From: Amanita rubescens
Taxonomy: Eukaryota > Basidiomycota > Agaricomycetes > Agaricales > Amanitaceae
DNA: 57,026 bases
NCBI GenBank assembly: GCA_015039365.1
Contig: WION01000332.1
Coordinates: forward strand, 1-57,026
Reading direction: 5' to 3'
Part shown: in pieces, positions 1 to 10,044 of the stretch
Position numbering within the stretch: position 1 is the first letter of the stretch
Layout of the letters: each line of letters opens with the position of its first letter
Translations under genes and position numbers: made by a program
The notes under the pieces: model-generated
What the model saw: the letters and a program-made list of their open reading frames with translations, nothing else
Databases searched by the model: none
What the model was told of the DNA's origin: nothing

Positions 1-433
1 CCCTTGAGACCGTCTTTAGGATGAAGGGCATCAGTAACAATAACGCAATGTAAACGGGTTTCTCACATTTGTACATGGTGTAGGGTGTAAATATCACGAA
101 CAATGAAAAGTACCTGAGAAATTGTTAGCGATTGAAGAATACAAAAGGATCATGGGCTTACAACAAGTTATTCTGCATTGTAGGCATGGAAAGCCCGCGG
201 TTTACGAGCTCAGTAGTTGTTACATTCGTGCATGTGATACATAATGAAACGATCTGTCCAGCTACGAAGGATAAGATAAATCGTTTTGTCCAGATGCTCT
301 TCCACCGCGCCCCTACGCTTCGGAAGAAAGCGACAGGATGAAGAGTAATCGATCGGTGGACGACGCTGAGAGTGCTGATCAAGGATTGGGAGGGATACTG
401 GAACAGGGCTCTTTTTCCATCGTAGTCATCCAT
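1..433 (-). CDS. SLC35F-type (DUF914) transporter, N-terminal part, runs off the left edge
   Basis: This is the 5' end of a multi-pass membrane transporter related to the SLC35F1/F2 group of the drug/metabolite-transporter superfamily; the substrate of fungal members is not known. Three minus-strand exons can be read: 433-162, 113-67 and 13-1, separated by GT-AG introns of 48 and 53 nt. The ATG at 433 opens a hydrophilic head of about 50 residues. Then come KRFILSFVAGQIVSL and ITCTNVTTTELVN (first helix and loop) and, after splicing, YFSLFVIFTPYTMYK (second helix). Both splice junctions keep the frame and rebuild the order expected for the family. An in-frame TTG lies upstream, but ATG is preferred. 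The gene is transcribed divergently from the Tcp11-like gene across about 520 bp. Family assignment is from remembered motif patterns. The C-terminal eight or so helices lie outside the window. Confidence 0.8.
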
Positions 434-951
434 GAGGAGTCTGGTTAGTGCCAAGACACACTTCCTGAGAGGATTGTGTTGAAGAGATCAGATACCTGAC
501 AGCGCAGATATACCTTCTCTGAACGTTCCTGAAAGGTGATAACTTTCCGCATGCGCGCAGATCCGTTCACATGGGAGGGAGAAGGCATTACGGCATTTGT
601 GCACTGTTGGCTTGAAAGAGCCAATCTTAGGATGGCCGATCAAGCCACAAGAATGGGTTCAGGTACTGACAATGCGCCTCTGGAGAAGAAATGGTTAGGC
701 TGTCAGCTTTCAGTTCTCAGCAGCGAAACGGAAAGTGCCGCGAGTGAAAACATATGGCTCACATGGTGGCTTTCTAACTATAGGTGTAGCGCCGCAACAC
801 ATTCAATGAAACATATTGAAACTCAGTTAGGACCTAAATGCGCTACACCTATAGTTAGACAGCCACACATACACATGGTGTCCCATTCTCAACATTCCGG
901 ACCGGGTGACATCTCTTTGCCGGATGACGACATTCCCTCGTTACATCTATC
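434..951. other. Divergent intergenic region with an inverted repeat
   Basis: This is the 518-bp gap between two divergently transcribed genes, so it should hold both promoters. A minus-strand TTG-started extension and a plus-strand frame from 536 can be read through it, but neither has recognisable protein features. The notable element is the inverted repeat at 766-866. Confidence 0.5.
766..866. repeat. 27-bp inverted repeat, 101-nt hairpin (MITE-like)
   Basis: Positions 766-792 and 840-866 are inverted copies that match at 26 of 27 bases, separated by a 47-nt spacer. The spacer has a smaller nested repeat (TTCAAT and ATTGAA). The arms end at GTGGC and GCCAC. No transposase is encoded and no clear target-site duplication is seen; short ACAT runs flank both sides. 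It ends about 85 bp upstream of the Tcp11-like start codon, so it would fall in that promoter or 5' UTR. It could be a miniature inverted-repeat element or a structured leader. Confidence 0.6.
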
Positions 952-2628
952 ATGGCCACTCCTGCATTTCCCCAGACTTTCCAACCTATCACCCTTCCGG
1001 TGGAACTCATTCATGCTCTCAACCAAACCTACTTTCTCCATCTCCTTGCTAACGACCCCGACAAGGTAATTCCTCCAGGGAAATCGCTCCTTTCAATGCT
1101 AGCACATTCCCATGTTGCATTCCAAGGCAGCAACCAGTCCGATGCAGAAAACGATACTTTGCGTGAAAGTATACGCCAAGTCGCTCAGAGGGCATTCTGG
1201 GACGAGGTGTGCCCCAGAATCTGAACTATAGATGCTGACACAGCTAAATACTCCCTTCCAGGCTCTCGAAGCACTGTCCTCACCGCAGCCGTCCCTCCAG
1301 CTCCGCAGGCTTGGCTTACTCTACAGTGACCTCAAGGATGCATTGTTACCCTTGTTCCCGTCCCACCATCCTCCTCTATTAACCTTATCATCTCCCTTGT
1401 CACCTACCACTTCTCCTTTGCATTCCTCGGCAATATTTTTGAAGGAAATATTAGCATCTCTGAAGCAACGTTGCGCACCCATTCGAGATCAAGAAATAGA
1501 CGATGCAATGATCTTACTCGATGGGATCTCGTCACCCCTGATAATAACGAATCCTGGAACTATTGCAAATACGAAATCGATTTAATTGCCAAGGTGGTTA
1601 TTAGCGTTATTCAGTCCATCTTAACGGTTGCCGAAGTCATGAAGGAAGACTTGAACAAGTTCGTTTTCGGAGCAATGACTGATACACAGTTAAAGTCTGT
1701 CGTACAACAACAAGCCAAAGCGCGGGAACGTGAGCTTGTACTTCGACTTTGGAACGTTCCGGAAGGGCAAGGTCAGCACATTATTCGCGAGAAGTGGTGT
1801 GTATGGGTTGATGAGCTTGAGGATGGCTTGCCGATTGACGGCAGCCATCAGGTGGATAGGTGGAAGCGTCGCCTTTTACAAGCCTTACAGAGTCCGACGC
1901 CGGTATCGTGCAATGACTTGTTAGGTTCCAGACCTGACAGAAATACCCTGCCAGCCAACGATCTCCCCCCTCAGTTTCTCTTTGCGTTACCAAATCTTCT
2001 GTCTATACAGAATTATATACAGGCGCTGGTTCATCAGTGCCGCGCTTCGTTCGCTCCTTCGTGCTCCTGTATACTCGGAGTCTTCCGATCTCCCTCCGGC
2101 CACAACAGCTTCTTATTTTGTCCAACGTGTGTGGACTCTATTGGCAGGAGAAATAGAAGCCGATGAGGCAATATCAAGACTTGCGGACGTCGGTGATACC
2201 AAGATTGCGCATCTAGCTGATGAGCTTGTTCATGCGCGGCGAATGTTGTCAGAAGTAGGAGTAGATGAAGAAGCACGCTTACGGGCTGCAACACAACATA
2301 TACTAAGGCCCGAGGATCCAGGTATACGTATTGCTTCAGCGGCGGGTATTGGCGGTTTTGAGGGGAAGTCTATCACGCCATCCGTCCGCGCTGGTTGATA
2401 GAGGACAGCCGCTGCCAGAAAAGCTTAGGACTGGAAAGTATGTTGCCACAGGAGTGGGTAAAATGTGGCTTGATACTACAGCTAATGATGTTGGCGCTAC
2501 TAAAAGGAAGGTACCCCCTAAGGGGTTTGAGGAACCTAGTCCTGACAGCCGAAGTTGATCGGCTTTCTTCGAAACTCGCTTCCTGTATCGCTTGGGTCGA
2601 TGAAGTGTGGGGAGATCTAACGGGTTGA
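952..2628 (+). CDS. Tcp11 (T-complex 11 / Sok1-like) family protein, three +1 frame breaks
   Basis: A member of the Tcp11 family, whose fungal representative Sok1 acts near cAMP/PKA signalling; the biochemical role is not settled. Exons are 952-1206, 1262-1530 and 1605-2628, with GT-AG introns of 55 and 74 nt. Visible stretches are LLYSDLKDALLPLFPS, EVMKEDLNKFVFG, EKWCVWVDELED, IQNYIQALV and, near the C-terminus, CIAWVDEVWGDL. The third exon changes frame three times with no intron possible. One extra base at each of 2032 (after GTT), 2321 (after CCA) and 2538 (after CCT) restores the conserved order QALV-ISAALRSLLR, RPEDP-VYVLLQRR and KGFEEP-VLTAEV. Without those three bases the exons sum to 515 codons (514 aa) and end at TGA 2626-2628. 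Either the sequence carries errors, or the gene is decaying, or the shifts are translational. The family call is fairly firm. Confidence 0.75.
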
Positions 2629-3266
2629 CTGGCGAAACGTACGTCAAATCAAGACACTACAATAGAGTTACATTGTCATTTTGTTTGGGTAGCGGCCATC
2701 ATACTATAGTTTCATACTATCATATGTATATCATATGCGCAGACTTTCTCTTAAATTTTGTCACTACTGTCACTTGAATGATTAAATTTTAAATCGTCTT
2801 CGGCATCGCGCTCTCATTTGGCTTATCGCGCCTTCCGATCTGCTTCTCAAGATCCGGTGGAGAGCCACGTGAATATCATACGGGACGCCAGTTCCGTTTC
2901 TCGTTGCGGGGTGGCCAATACAGCACCATATCCAGCAGCTCATACGAGAATTTGGGACATCCGATACATGTAACGAGTCATGGGCTTACTCCGGATAAGT
3001 AAAACTCTAGGGTCTTGAGATAAAATTTAAAATAAGCGCGGTAGTGAACCAGAAGTAGTTTATGTATTGTGTGTGATCAGCGTCACTTCCATTATGAAAT
3101 ACTAAGCAGGTTTCGACTCGTTGGCTGATACCTTGATATGCACCCCTGATTTTGGTTTTTGCGGATCTCATCCGGCCTACAGCAGCCAGGTATTTATATG
3201 TTCAATGCGCGTTTTGTCTGGTCTGCAAGCAGTTCACTCTTGTTGCACTTCTTGTCTGTGCTTCTC
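2629..3266 (+). other. Intergenic, nothing recognised
   Basis: This is the AT-rich spacer between two genes in the same direction. It contains a palindromic ATAT/CATATG stretch near 2720-2740 and is expected to hold the PAL promoter. No coding or RNA feature is supported. Confidence 0.4.
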
Positions 3267-5983
3267 ATGGGTCTCGACAGCTCTCTCGGTGCCGTAAAGC
3301 AGCCTTCGCGGGTAACCAGCCATTCCAAGGGTGTGCATGATACCAACGGCACCAAACCGTATCATCATACTGTTAAAATGACCACCTTGCTTTCAAAATT
3401 TATAGAGTCGCATCGTGAATTAGACAGTTACAAGTGAGTCGATCGGCTTCATTGTTTCATTCACCTGTGCCGATCTTTCTTGGTTCTAGGGATGGTAAAA
3501 TTGTCAATATCGACTGGCCAGACCTTGTCTATTGCAGCTGTTGTCGCCACGGCTCGCTACCAAGCGGTCGTTCAGTTGGATGATTCACCGCACATACAGG
3601 AACGTCCTACACAAGAGTCGTGCCGTTATCGCGAGTAAGGTCTCAAGTGGTGCAAGCGTTTATGGTCTCTCGACTGGTTTCGGTGGAAGCGGTGAGTTAT
3701 TCGGCATTTTATGTGACAGCCTATCTTATTCTCGATTTAGCGGACACACGAACGGACCAACCCTTGTTATTGGGGCACGCCCTTCTGCAACACCAGCATA
3801 TCGGTGTGCTTCCTACGTCCACCGAACCTCTCCGGGTCCTACCACTCCAAGATGTGAGTAGCACAAGCATGCCTGAGGCTTGGGTTCGGTAAGCATTGCC
3901 AGACTAATATACCATTTGTAAATTAATTCCAATGTCGACCATCAGCGGCGCCATTTTGATCCGCATAAACTCTCTCATTCGCGGTCACTCTGGAATTAGG
4001 TATGAAGAAGTTTATAGATTTTGATATTCGTAGGCTAATTTTAACATTCAGATGGGAGTTGATCGAGAAGTTGAGAGAATTATTGACCGCTAACGTCACT
4101 CCTGTCGTCCCCCTTAGGTCAAGCATCTCGGCATCTGGAGGTATTGTAAATTAATGTCGTTATCGCTGAATAGTTTAGTTGACGCTTTTACAACAGATTT
4201 GTCCCCATTGTCATACATTGCAGGCACTATCGGTGAGTAGGTTTTCCAGAAATCATAGCAATGGCTCTTAGGTATCTCTAGTCGGAAACCCGTCAATCAA
4301 TGTGTACTATGGACCCTTGAGCTTTGGAGCACGCCAGATCGGATCGTCCCGTGACGTTTTGGCAAAGCATAAGATCCAACCTTTACCGCTCGAAGACAAG
4401 GAGCCTCTAGGTATTTTGAATGGAACCGCTTTTTCTGCGTCCGTGGGAGCCTTGGCCATACACGAAGCAATACATCTTGCCTTGTTAGCCCAAGTGTGTA
4501 CTGCTATGGGAACGGAGGCTTTAATCGGCACTCGCGCCTCCCACGCACCATTCATTCACGCTATCGCACGACCTCATCCTGGGCAGGTTGAGTGCGCCGA
4601 GAATATCTGGAATCTGCTCGAGGGCAGTAAACTTGCTCATTTGGAAGAAGAGAATGTTAAATTGGTAGATGACAAGTATTCTCTTCGACAGGATCGCTAT
4701 CCCCTCCGGACGTCGCCTCAATTCCTTGGTCCTCAGATCGAAGATATCTTAGCGGCATTCAACACTATAACGCAGGAATGCAATTCTAGTAAGATATAGC
4801 TTTTATGGTTGTCCTCTTGCCTGACCACCCATTTCAGCGACCGATAACCCCCTGGTCGACGGAGAAACTGGTCAAATTCATCACGGTGGTAATTTCCAAG
4901 CCATGGCCGTGACTAATGCGATGGAGAAGACGCGTCTTGCCTTGCATCATATTGGCAAACTATTGTTCTCCCAGAGCACCGAATTGGTCAACCCTACTTT
5001 GAATCATGGATTACCGCCATCCGTCGCTGCCACTGACCCATCGCTTAATTATCACACGAAAGGAGTCGATATCGCAACGGCATCATACGTAGCGGAGCTG
5101 GGTTATTTGGCCACTCCTGTCTCGACTCACATTCAATCAGCTGAAATGCATAACCAAGCTGTCAAGTGAGTTTTAACGTTAAATTTGGAGATTTGTTAAT
5201 GAGTTGAGAAGTTCTCTTGCCTTAATCTCTGCGCGGGCAACGGTAACTGCGTTGGAGGTGCTGACATGTCTGGTTGCTTCTTACATGTATATCTTGTGTC
5301 AAGGTAATGTTCGCCAATGTTGTACGATATCAATAACTCAGCCTTGTAGCCCTCGATTTACGTGCCATTCAACGCGAGTTTTTGATAGGCCTAGATTCAA
5401 TCGTCGACGAAGAGTTGACATCCGCATTTGGCTCGTTCTTGCCATCCCATGAAATTGCCATTTTGCGAAGCAACCTCATCAGAGTTATGGACGACCAACT
5501 GAACAAGACGACGACCATGGACAATACCGATCGCATGACGGCCGTGGTTGCTAGCTCCTCGTCGGTTATGCTTAATTTCTTTACAGGTCCAGGTGCCACT
5601 AAATGTCCACCGTCGTGCGATGTCCTGTGTGCTATCTCAAAATTCCAGTCATCTGTGGCATCTCAGTCAACAGCACTCATGGACGGACTTCGCAAAGCAT
5701 GTCTATCAGGAGAGCATGGACCTGCACCCGCAAGTCCATACCTTGGTAGGACCAAAGCCATCTACGAGTTTATCAGGAAGGACCTTGGCATCCGTATGCA
5801 CGGTTCAGAGAACTTGAATAACTTTCCAAACGGACTCGGAGTGGACGACGTTACCGTTGGGCAGAACATTTCGCGCATTTTTGAGGTTTGTCGTTTGTCT
5901 TCTGCCGGTAGATTAAGCTAACTGTGGTTACACAGGCCATTCGGGACGGGAAAATGCAATCCATCGTTGTTTCTCTTTTCTGA
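3267..5983 (+). CDS. pal: Phenylalanine ammonia-lyase, two +1 frame breaks in exon 2
   Basis: PAL (aromatic amino-acid lyase family) deaminates L-phenylalanine to trans-cinnamate and ammonia in the cytosol. Eleven exons fit: 3267-3433, 3490-3691, 3741-3888, 3946-3999, 4052-4140, 4197-4232, 4282-4788, 4838-5165, 5212-5303, 5350-5885 and 5936-5983. All introns are GT-AG, about 46-57 nt. The Ala-Ser-Gly that forms the MIO cofactor is at 4131-4139 (about residues 217-219), in [17 protein letters not shown]. Other family marks are [48 protein letters not shown] and ASPYLGRT. Exon 2 is only readable if one base is dropped at 3515 (GAC-t-GGC) and one at 3606 (CGT-c-CTA). The total then is 735 codons (734 aa), normal for fungal PAL. 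The start at 3267 gives the longest plausible N-terminus; ATG 3378 is the alternative. All active-site parts downstream look intact. Confidence 0.93.
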
Positions 5984-6087
5984 TTGTTACATCGATTTGT
6001 TTTGTCGGCGAATAGTGCCGACACCATTTGTAGAATTATATTATTACTAATACCCAAATTTCGAGCGTACGTGCGCTGTTCGCGCCT

Positions 6088-6606
6088 TGAAGCTTGAAGC
6101 TTGAAGCTATGAGGAGATGTTAAAGATATTTATGAGGTACAGTTACAAGTCTTGGGATTTGAACTTCACCTGGATGTCCGCTATTTCTTTTCTCGCTTCC
6201 TTTATATAATGTCGCAACCTCAGTGTGATATACAAGATTGAGGTGCTTATACGTCAACTATACCCAGTAAACAACGTTGTTAACCAATTTCTGTTCCTGC
6301 GCTTTATGGACAACTGCATGTTCAACACAATCTCGATCGCCCACGAACCGCAGTTTGCTGTCATGGTTGCAGTTGATAGCAGACATGAAATACTCCAGCC
6401 TATGATCATCACTACTGATCAAATTGTTGCGACGACGAGCGAATTGTTTCGTTGTGCCAAAAGAGCGCTTCGAATATTCTTGCGTCCGTCAGATCTGCCT
6501 ATGCCTCTAGCAGTTAACATCTTGTCGAAAAATGACGTATGATACGAGTAGTCCCTGACACCTCTCAGGAGTAGATCGTATGGTACCTACCACCGATAGG
6601 GTCCGT
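6088..6606 (-). pseudogene. Duplicated 3' scraps of the CDF transporter gene, split by a FunK1 fragment
   Basis: Two blocks are diverged copies of the 3' part of the intact metal-transporter gene at 16665-18238, in the same minus orientation. Block 6088-6231 matches about 16605-16733 (3' flank, stop region and last codons). Block 6455-6606 matches about 16940-17090 (inner part of the last exon, an intron and the end of the previous exon). The stretch between them in the real gene is missing and is replaced by 6217-6455, an inverted copy of a FunK1 3' end. The stop region is eroded and no long frame survives, so this is a non-functional mosaic. It marks the left border of the kinase duplication block, directly after PAL. 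Confidence 0.75.
6217..6455 (-). pseudogene. FunK1 kinase 3'-end fragment inside the CDF scrap
   Basis: The sequence is the reverse complement of the 3' end and 3' flank of the FunK1 copies, closest by eye to 11530-11755. It includes the conserved segment around GTTAACAACGTTGTTAACC and the codons for the WFMGDRD-like tail. It is about 240 bp and has no kinase core. It sits exactly where the matching part of the CDF last exon is missing, which shows a secondary insertion or template switch during the duplication. Confidence 0.7.
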
Positions 6607-6631
6607 ATGTTTGAATACAGTAATGTTGCCA

Positions 6632-9314
6632 CTAGTCTGACATACAAGACTCCATTAAGTTATCAGGTACCGCTTTCAAAATGTTTTCAACCATTTCCTC
6701 GTTCTGTTCAGACCCCACTTCCCCGACAAATGCATATTCAACATAATCTCGGTCGCCCATGAACCACAGTTCGCTGTCGTGGTTGCAGTTGATAACAGAC
6801 ATGAAATCCTTCATCCTAGGATCATCACTACTGATCAAATTGTTGTCCACATTGCCCACGGCAGTATCAGTCATGTGCAATACCTTCCGCTTCGTCACGG
6901 GTACATTGTCTTCGGAGTCATCTGGAGCGTTTCTTTTGGTGCACAGGATGTAAGACGAGGAGTCGGGTACTAGAGCAACGTCGCTATCCAGGCCTAAGGG
7001 GGTAGGATTTAACTCGATATCGTCACCACTGGTCTGAAGTTTCTTGATTTCCTCCAAGAGGATGGCTTGGATGGCATTGTGAGCGTGGAAAATATGTTGC
7101 CCTTCAACAACCTTCAAGTCATGCCAGACTTGTAAAAAGTACTGACTCAAGCGAAACAACATTTTGGCAAAGCTATCAAGTTGGGGAGGAAGCATATCCT
7201 CGGTGGGGATGCTTCTGGGGTCGGAATCTGTCCCGATCCTATTTTTTATGAAGCCGTCGAAGATTTCGTTACGCCGGCCGCGGCGGAAAGGTCCTTTGGG
7301 ATCTTGTTTAGGATCATACCCCTTTGGCCAAGCTCGAAGGAAAAATAACACGATAAGCCAGAATATTGATTCCGCGTCGTGCATGGGTGCACGAACCACT
7401 GATTTCCTTGCATCATCTCTATTTCTATTGTCTCCAAGCTCGTCGACAAGGCGAAGGAAGGTAGTTACTTCTTCCTGACGTTGATTTACGCCCGTAATAC
7501 CCTCTGGGAACACACCCTTGCAAGCCCGTTTGAACTGCGTATGCAGAGTGTAGAGCGCAGGCGGGTGCAAGCAGAGCGCCCTCGCCGTAAACATAGGTGT
7601 TCCCTTTGACACGATAAGCCTATCTATATGCAGGGGAGCAGTGCATTATGTACCGTAATTTCACCTCGAATCCCTGATTCGCGCTCCTTATCACTTCCGA
7701 GGATGCATGCACAATCAAAATCCGATAACGTGGCATGTACTTTCATGTTTCCCCTGCATTGAACTTTGCGCCTGAGATCTTCTTATACACAGAGAAACAT
7801 ACTCAACACCCAGGACTACATCAATAAAAGGGCGATTACAAAGATCGTCGTCATTGTCCGAGCCTTCGTCTGCATGGATGGCGTCGATCAGTATGTTCGT
7901 CCAGCTGATATCACGATGGAGAATTTCGTGCTCTTCAACAAGCATCCGATCGACTGCCAGTGACCACAACAGTGAGCCTTGCACAAGTCTTATACAAAGA
8001 GAAGTGCTTACTTTCCACGAGATCGTACATCGCCTTTAAAAAAATCATCACTGATGAACAAGATGAAAGCGCCTTTCCGAGTGTTTTCATCACGATGAGA
8101 ACGCTTCGTCGGTTTACAGATTCCCCAGTTTTTTGACCGGGCGTTTCATCCGTGCCCAATATCCTAGATTCGTCCAAGTCAACTCGGACGATGCCTGCAG
8201 TGCATAATTTGCTTTCTGAGGACCCATATATCTTTGCGAAAATGTCCAGCTCGTCAAAGCGTCTCCGCATATCGTGCCAGGAATGTTTGATTACTTTCCA
8301 ATTTAAATTTTGATCCACAAAGCGAACCGCGATGGCGACATAAGCGTTGCGCTGCCAGCCGAGTCCTCGATGAAGGTCAAACAGCTGATAAGTTTCAGCA
8401 TCTAAACCACCGAAGTCCCCAGAAAGATTAAACTGTAATCGTGCCTGACCGCGACGATCTGTAGGCTCGAGCGACGCAAACTGTTTTGTCATGAAACGGC
8501 TCCTCGGCACCTGAGCGATGGCATATCGCAAAGCATTCCATGTAGTGTCCTTATCTTCCCACTTGAACAGATCCGAAAAAAAGGCTTGATCCGGAAAGTA
8601 ATCAACGATAAAGAAACCGTCAAGATAGGCGAGGATGCCAATGTTGCAGGCGTGCTGCGGTTGGAAGCGCGACATGGTAGACAGGTATTTTAACAGATGT
8701 ATTGCATGATTGAGTAAAATAGGAGGAGATTCGGGTGCATCGCAGGCTTTGACTTCGCCAACCATTTGAATATCAGAGTAGCAGATCTTCGTTCCGGGTT
8801 CACCGTTCTCATCCTGGTAGCTGAATTGGGCGGGAAGCTGAGACAAGACCAGTTCACTGTTAAGGAAACGATCTATTTCTCCAGATTGTGCATTGACGAC
8901 GACGAAGTCCTGGTGATATAGTTTTCTCTCTTCGAATATTTCGCCTATTGTGCTACTAGTATCCCAGGGGATAAACATGAACCTTTTTTCTGCTAGCAAC
9001 GTCAGAAACTTGCAGAGTGGTTTATACATAGAAGTCTTGTTCTCCGTGGACTTGAGGACTTTTTCCCATGCGAACACGGTGGGCGATGCCTGTATATTCG
9101 ACCTCGGGGGTGATTCGGGGAGAATAGGTTTCCTCGCCGCTATGCAATTCCTCGCGCCCGTTCTGATACAGAATTTTCGCTTGAATAGCTGCTGTTCAAT
9201 AAATTGGCTAAAAGGGTCGTTCCAGCGGACTAGAGTGGCTCTGCGACTGTTGTTCCTCCAGGCTGGCGAGTCATCAGGGATTGCTAAGTATCCGGTCAAA
9301 CTGCCAGACATCAT
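6632..9314 (-). CDS. FunK1-type fungal protein kinase, copy 1 (inverted, apparently intact)
   Basis: A member of the fungus-specific FunK1 kinase-like family, expanded in Agaricomycetes; substrates are unknown. The ATG at 9314 begins MMSGSLTGYLAIPDD. Exon 1 (9314-8012) holds the N-terminal family domain. A 34-nt GT-AG intron (8011-7978) follows, then an exon with the catalytic loop EILHRDISWTNILI. Later exons give LSDFDCAC (the DFG-equivalent motif), KGTPMFTARAL (activation segment, subdomain VIII) and FWLIVLFFLRAWPKG. The C-terminal exon ends at 6632 with a divergent acidic tail. No stop or frameshift interrupts the frames that I can join, giving roughly 850 residues. A nearly collinear copy lies inverted at 13057-15698. 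The shared sequence extends upstream to about 9480, so promoter and gene were duplicated together. This is the best candidate for the functional copy. Confidence 0.82.
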
Positions 9315-10044
9315 TGTTGATGAAAAGATAGATTGAATAGAGGCGGCCCAAATGATCATCGATCATCGATCATCTCTATCGGCTCAACAGTAAAAGTATG
9401 TCAGCCGTTCTGAGCAAGTAGTGGTAATGTAGGTCAAAGTGTGCGCTACCAGGACTAGTATTTATCTCCTAGTGAGCATCAGTCATGAAAATTATGATTC
9501 TCAAAACAAGGCTACGCCTTTTTTTCTGGGTCATTTTAGTAACAACAACAATTGTTAGAAGATGTATATGCTGCCTCCCGAGTGATTCTGTGTTGGGATT
9601 ATGGCGTGCACGGCTATGATTGAGCCAGTGCGTTGCATTTCCGGTGTGCTGGCGGTAGTATGATGCCAATGTGACTGTTCTATATTTAGCCTAGCTGCCC
9701 CCGTATTTATATATTGTCCTTATTGATTTCGGGCGGAGGACTTTCCCGAGTCTCTGCTCGCCCAAGATCCCAATACTCTGTATGATATTTGCTCCATTGA
9801 AGCTTTTAAGTGCAGTCGTTCGAGGGCCTTCAAAACGTCAATCCCTACCTTCGTGTCACAGATGCTTGTGACATTACACTTGGGCTGTTGCGTTCATGTC
9901 GTATTTTATTTCCCCGCCTTCCATCTTGATGAAGCGATCAAATCCGAAGATTGAGCTGAAGTGATCGGATTCGGCCATTATCTTCAGCTTGATGAATACT
10001 ACAAGTAATCGTTGAACATAATAAAGAAGTGGCACCGCAAAACT
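9315..10044. other. Spacer between inverted kinase copies
   Basis: Positions 9315-9480 are homologous (inverted) to 12897-13056 and are probably the shared kinase promoter. At 9356-9377 the ATCGATC unit repeats. From 9481 to 10044 there is only low-information sequence with short frames and nothing recognisable. The junction where homology to the other kinase copies begins again is near 10045. Confidence 0.5.

Noticed and set aside
2025..2040. Very short intron instead of a one-base insertion in the Tcp11-like gene
   Set aside because: GTTCATCAG would be a 9-nt intron; no spliceosomal intron that short is credible, and removing one base restores the conserved protein.
3267..5983. Recent bacterial origin of PAL
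   Set aside because: Ten spliceosomal introns and a fungal-type sequence and length show an ordinary basidiomycete gene.
9356..9377. ATCGATC repeat as a regulatory array
   Set aside because: Only about three short overlapping units that are not kept in the copy at 13000-13020, so probably a local slippage product.
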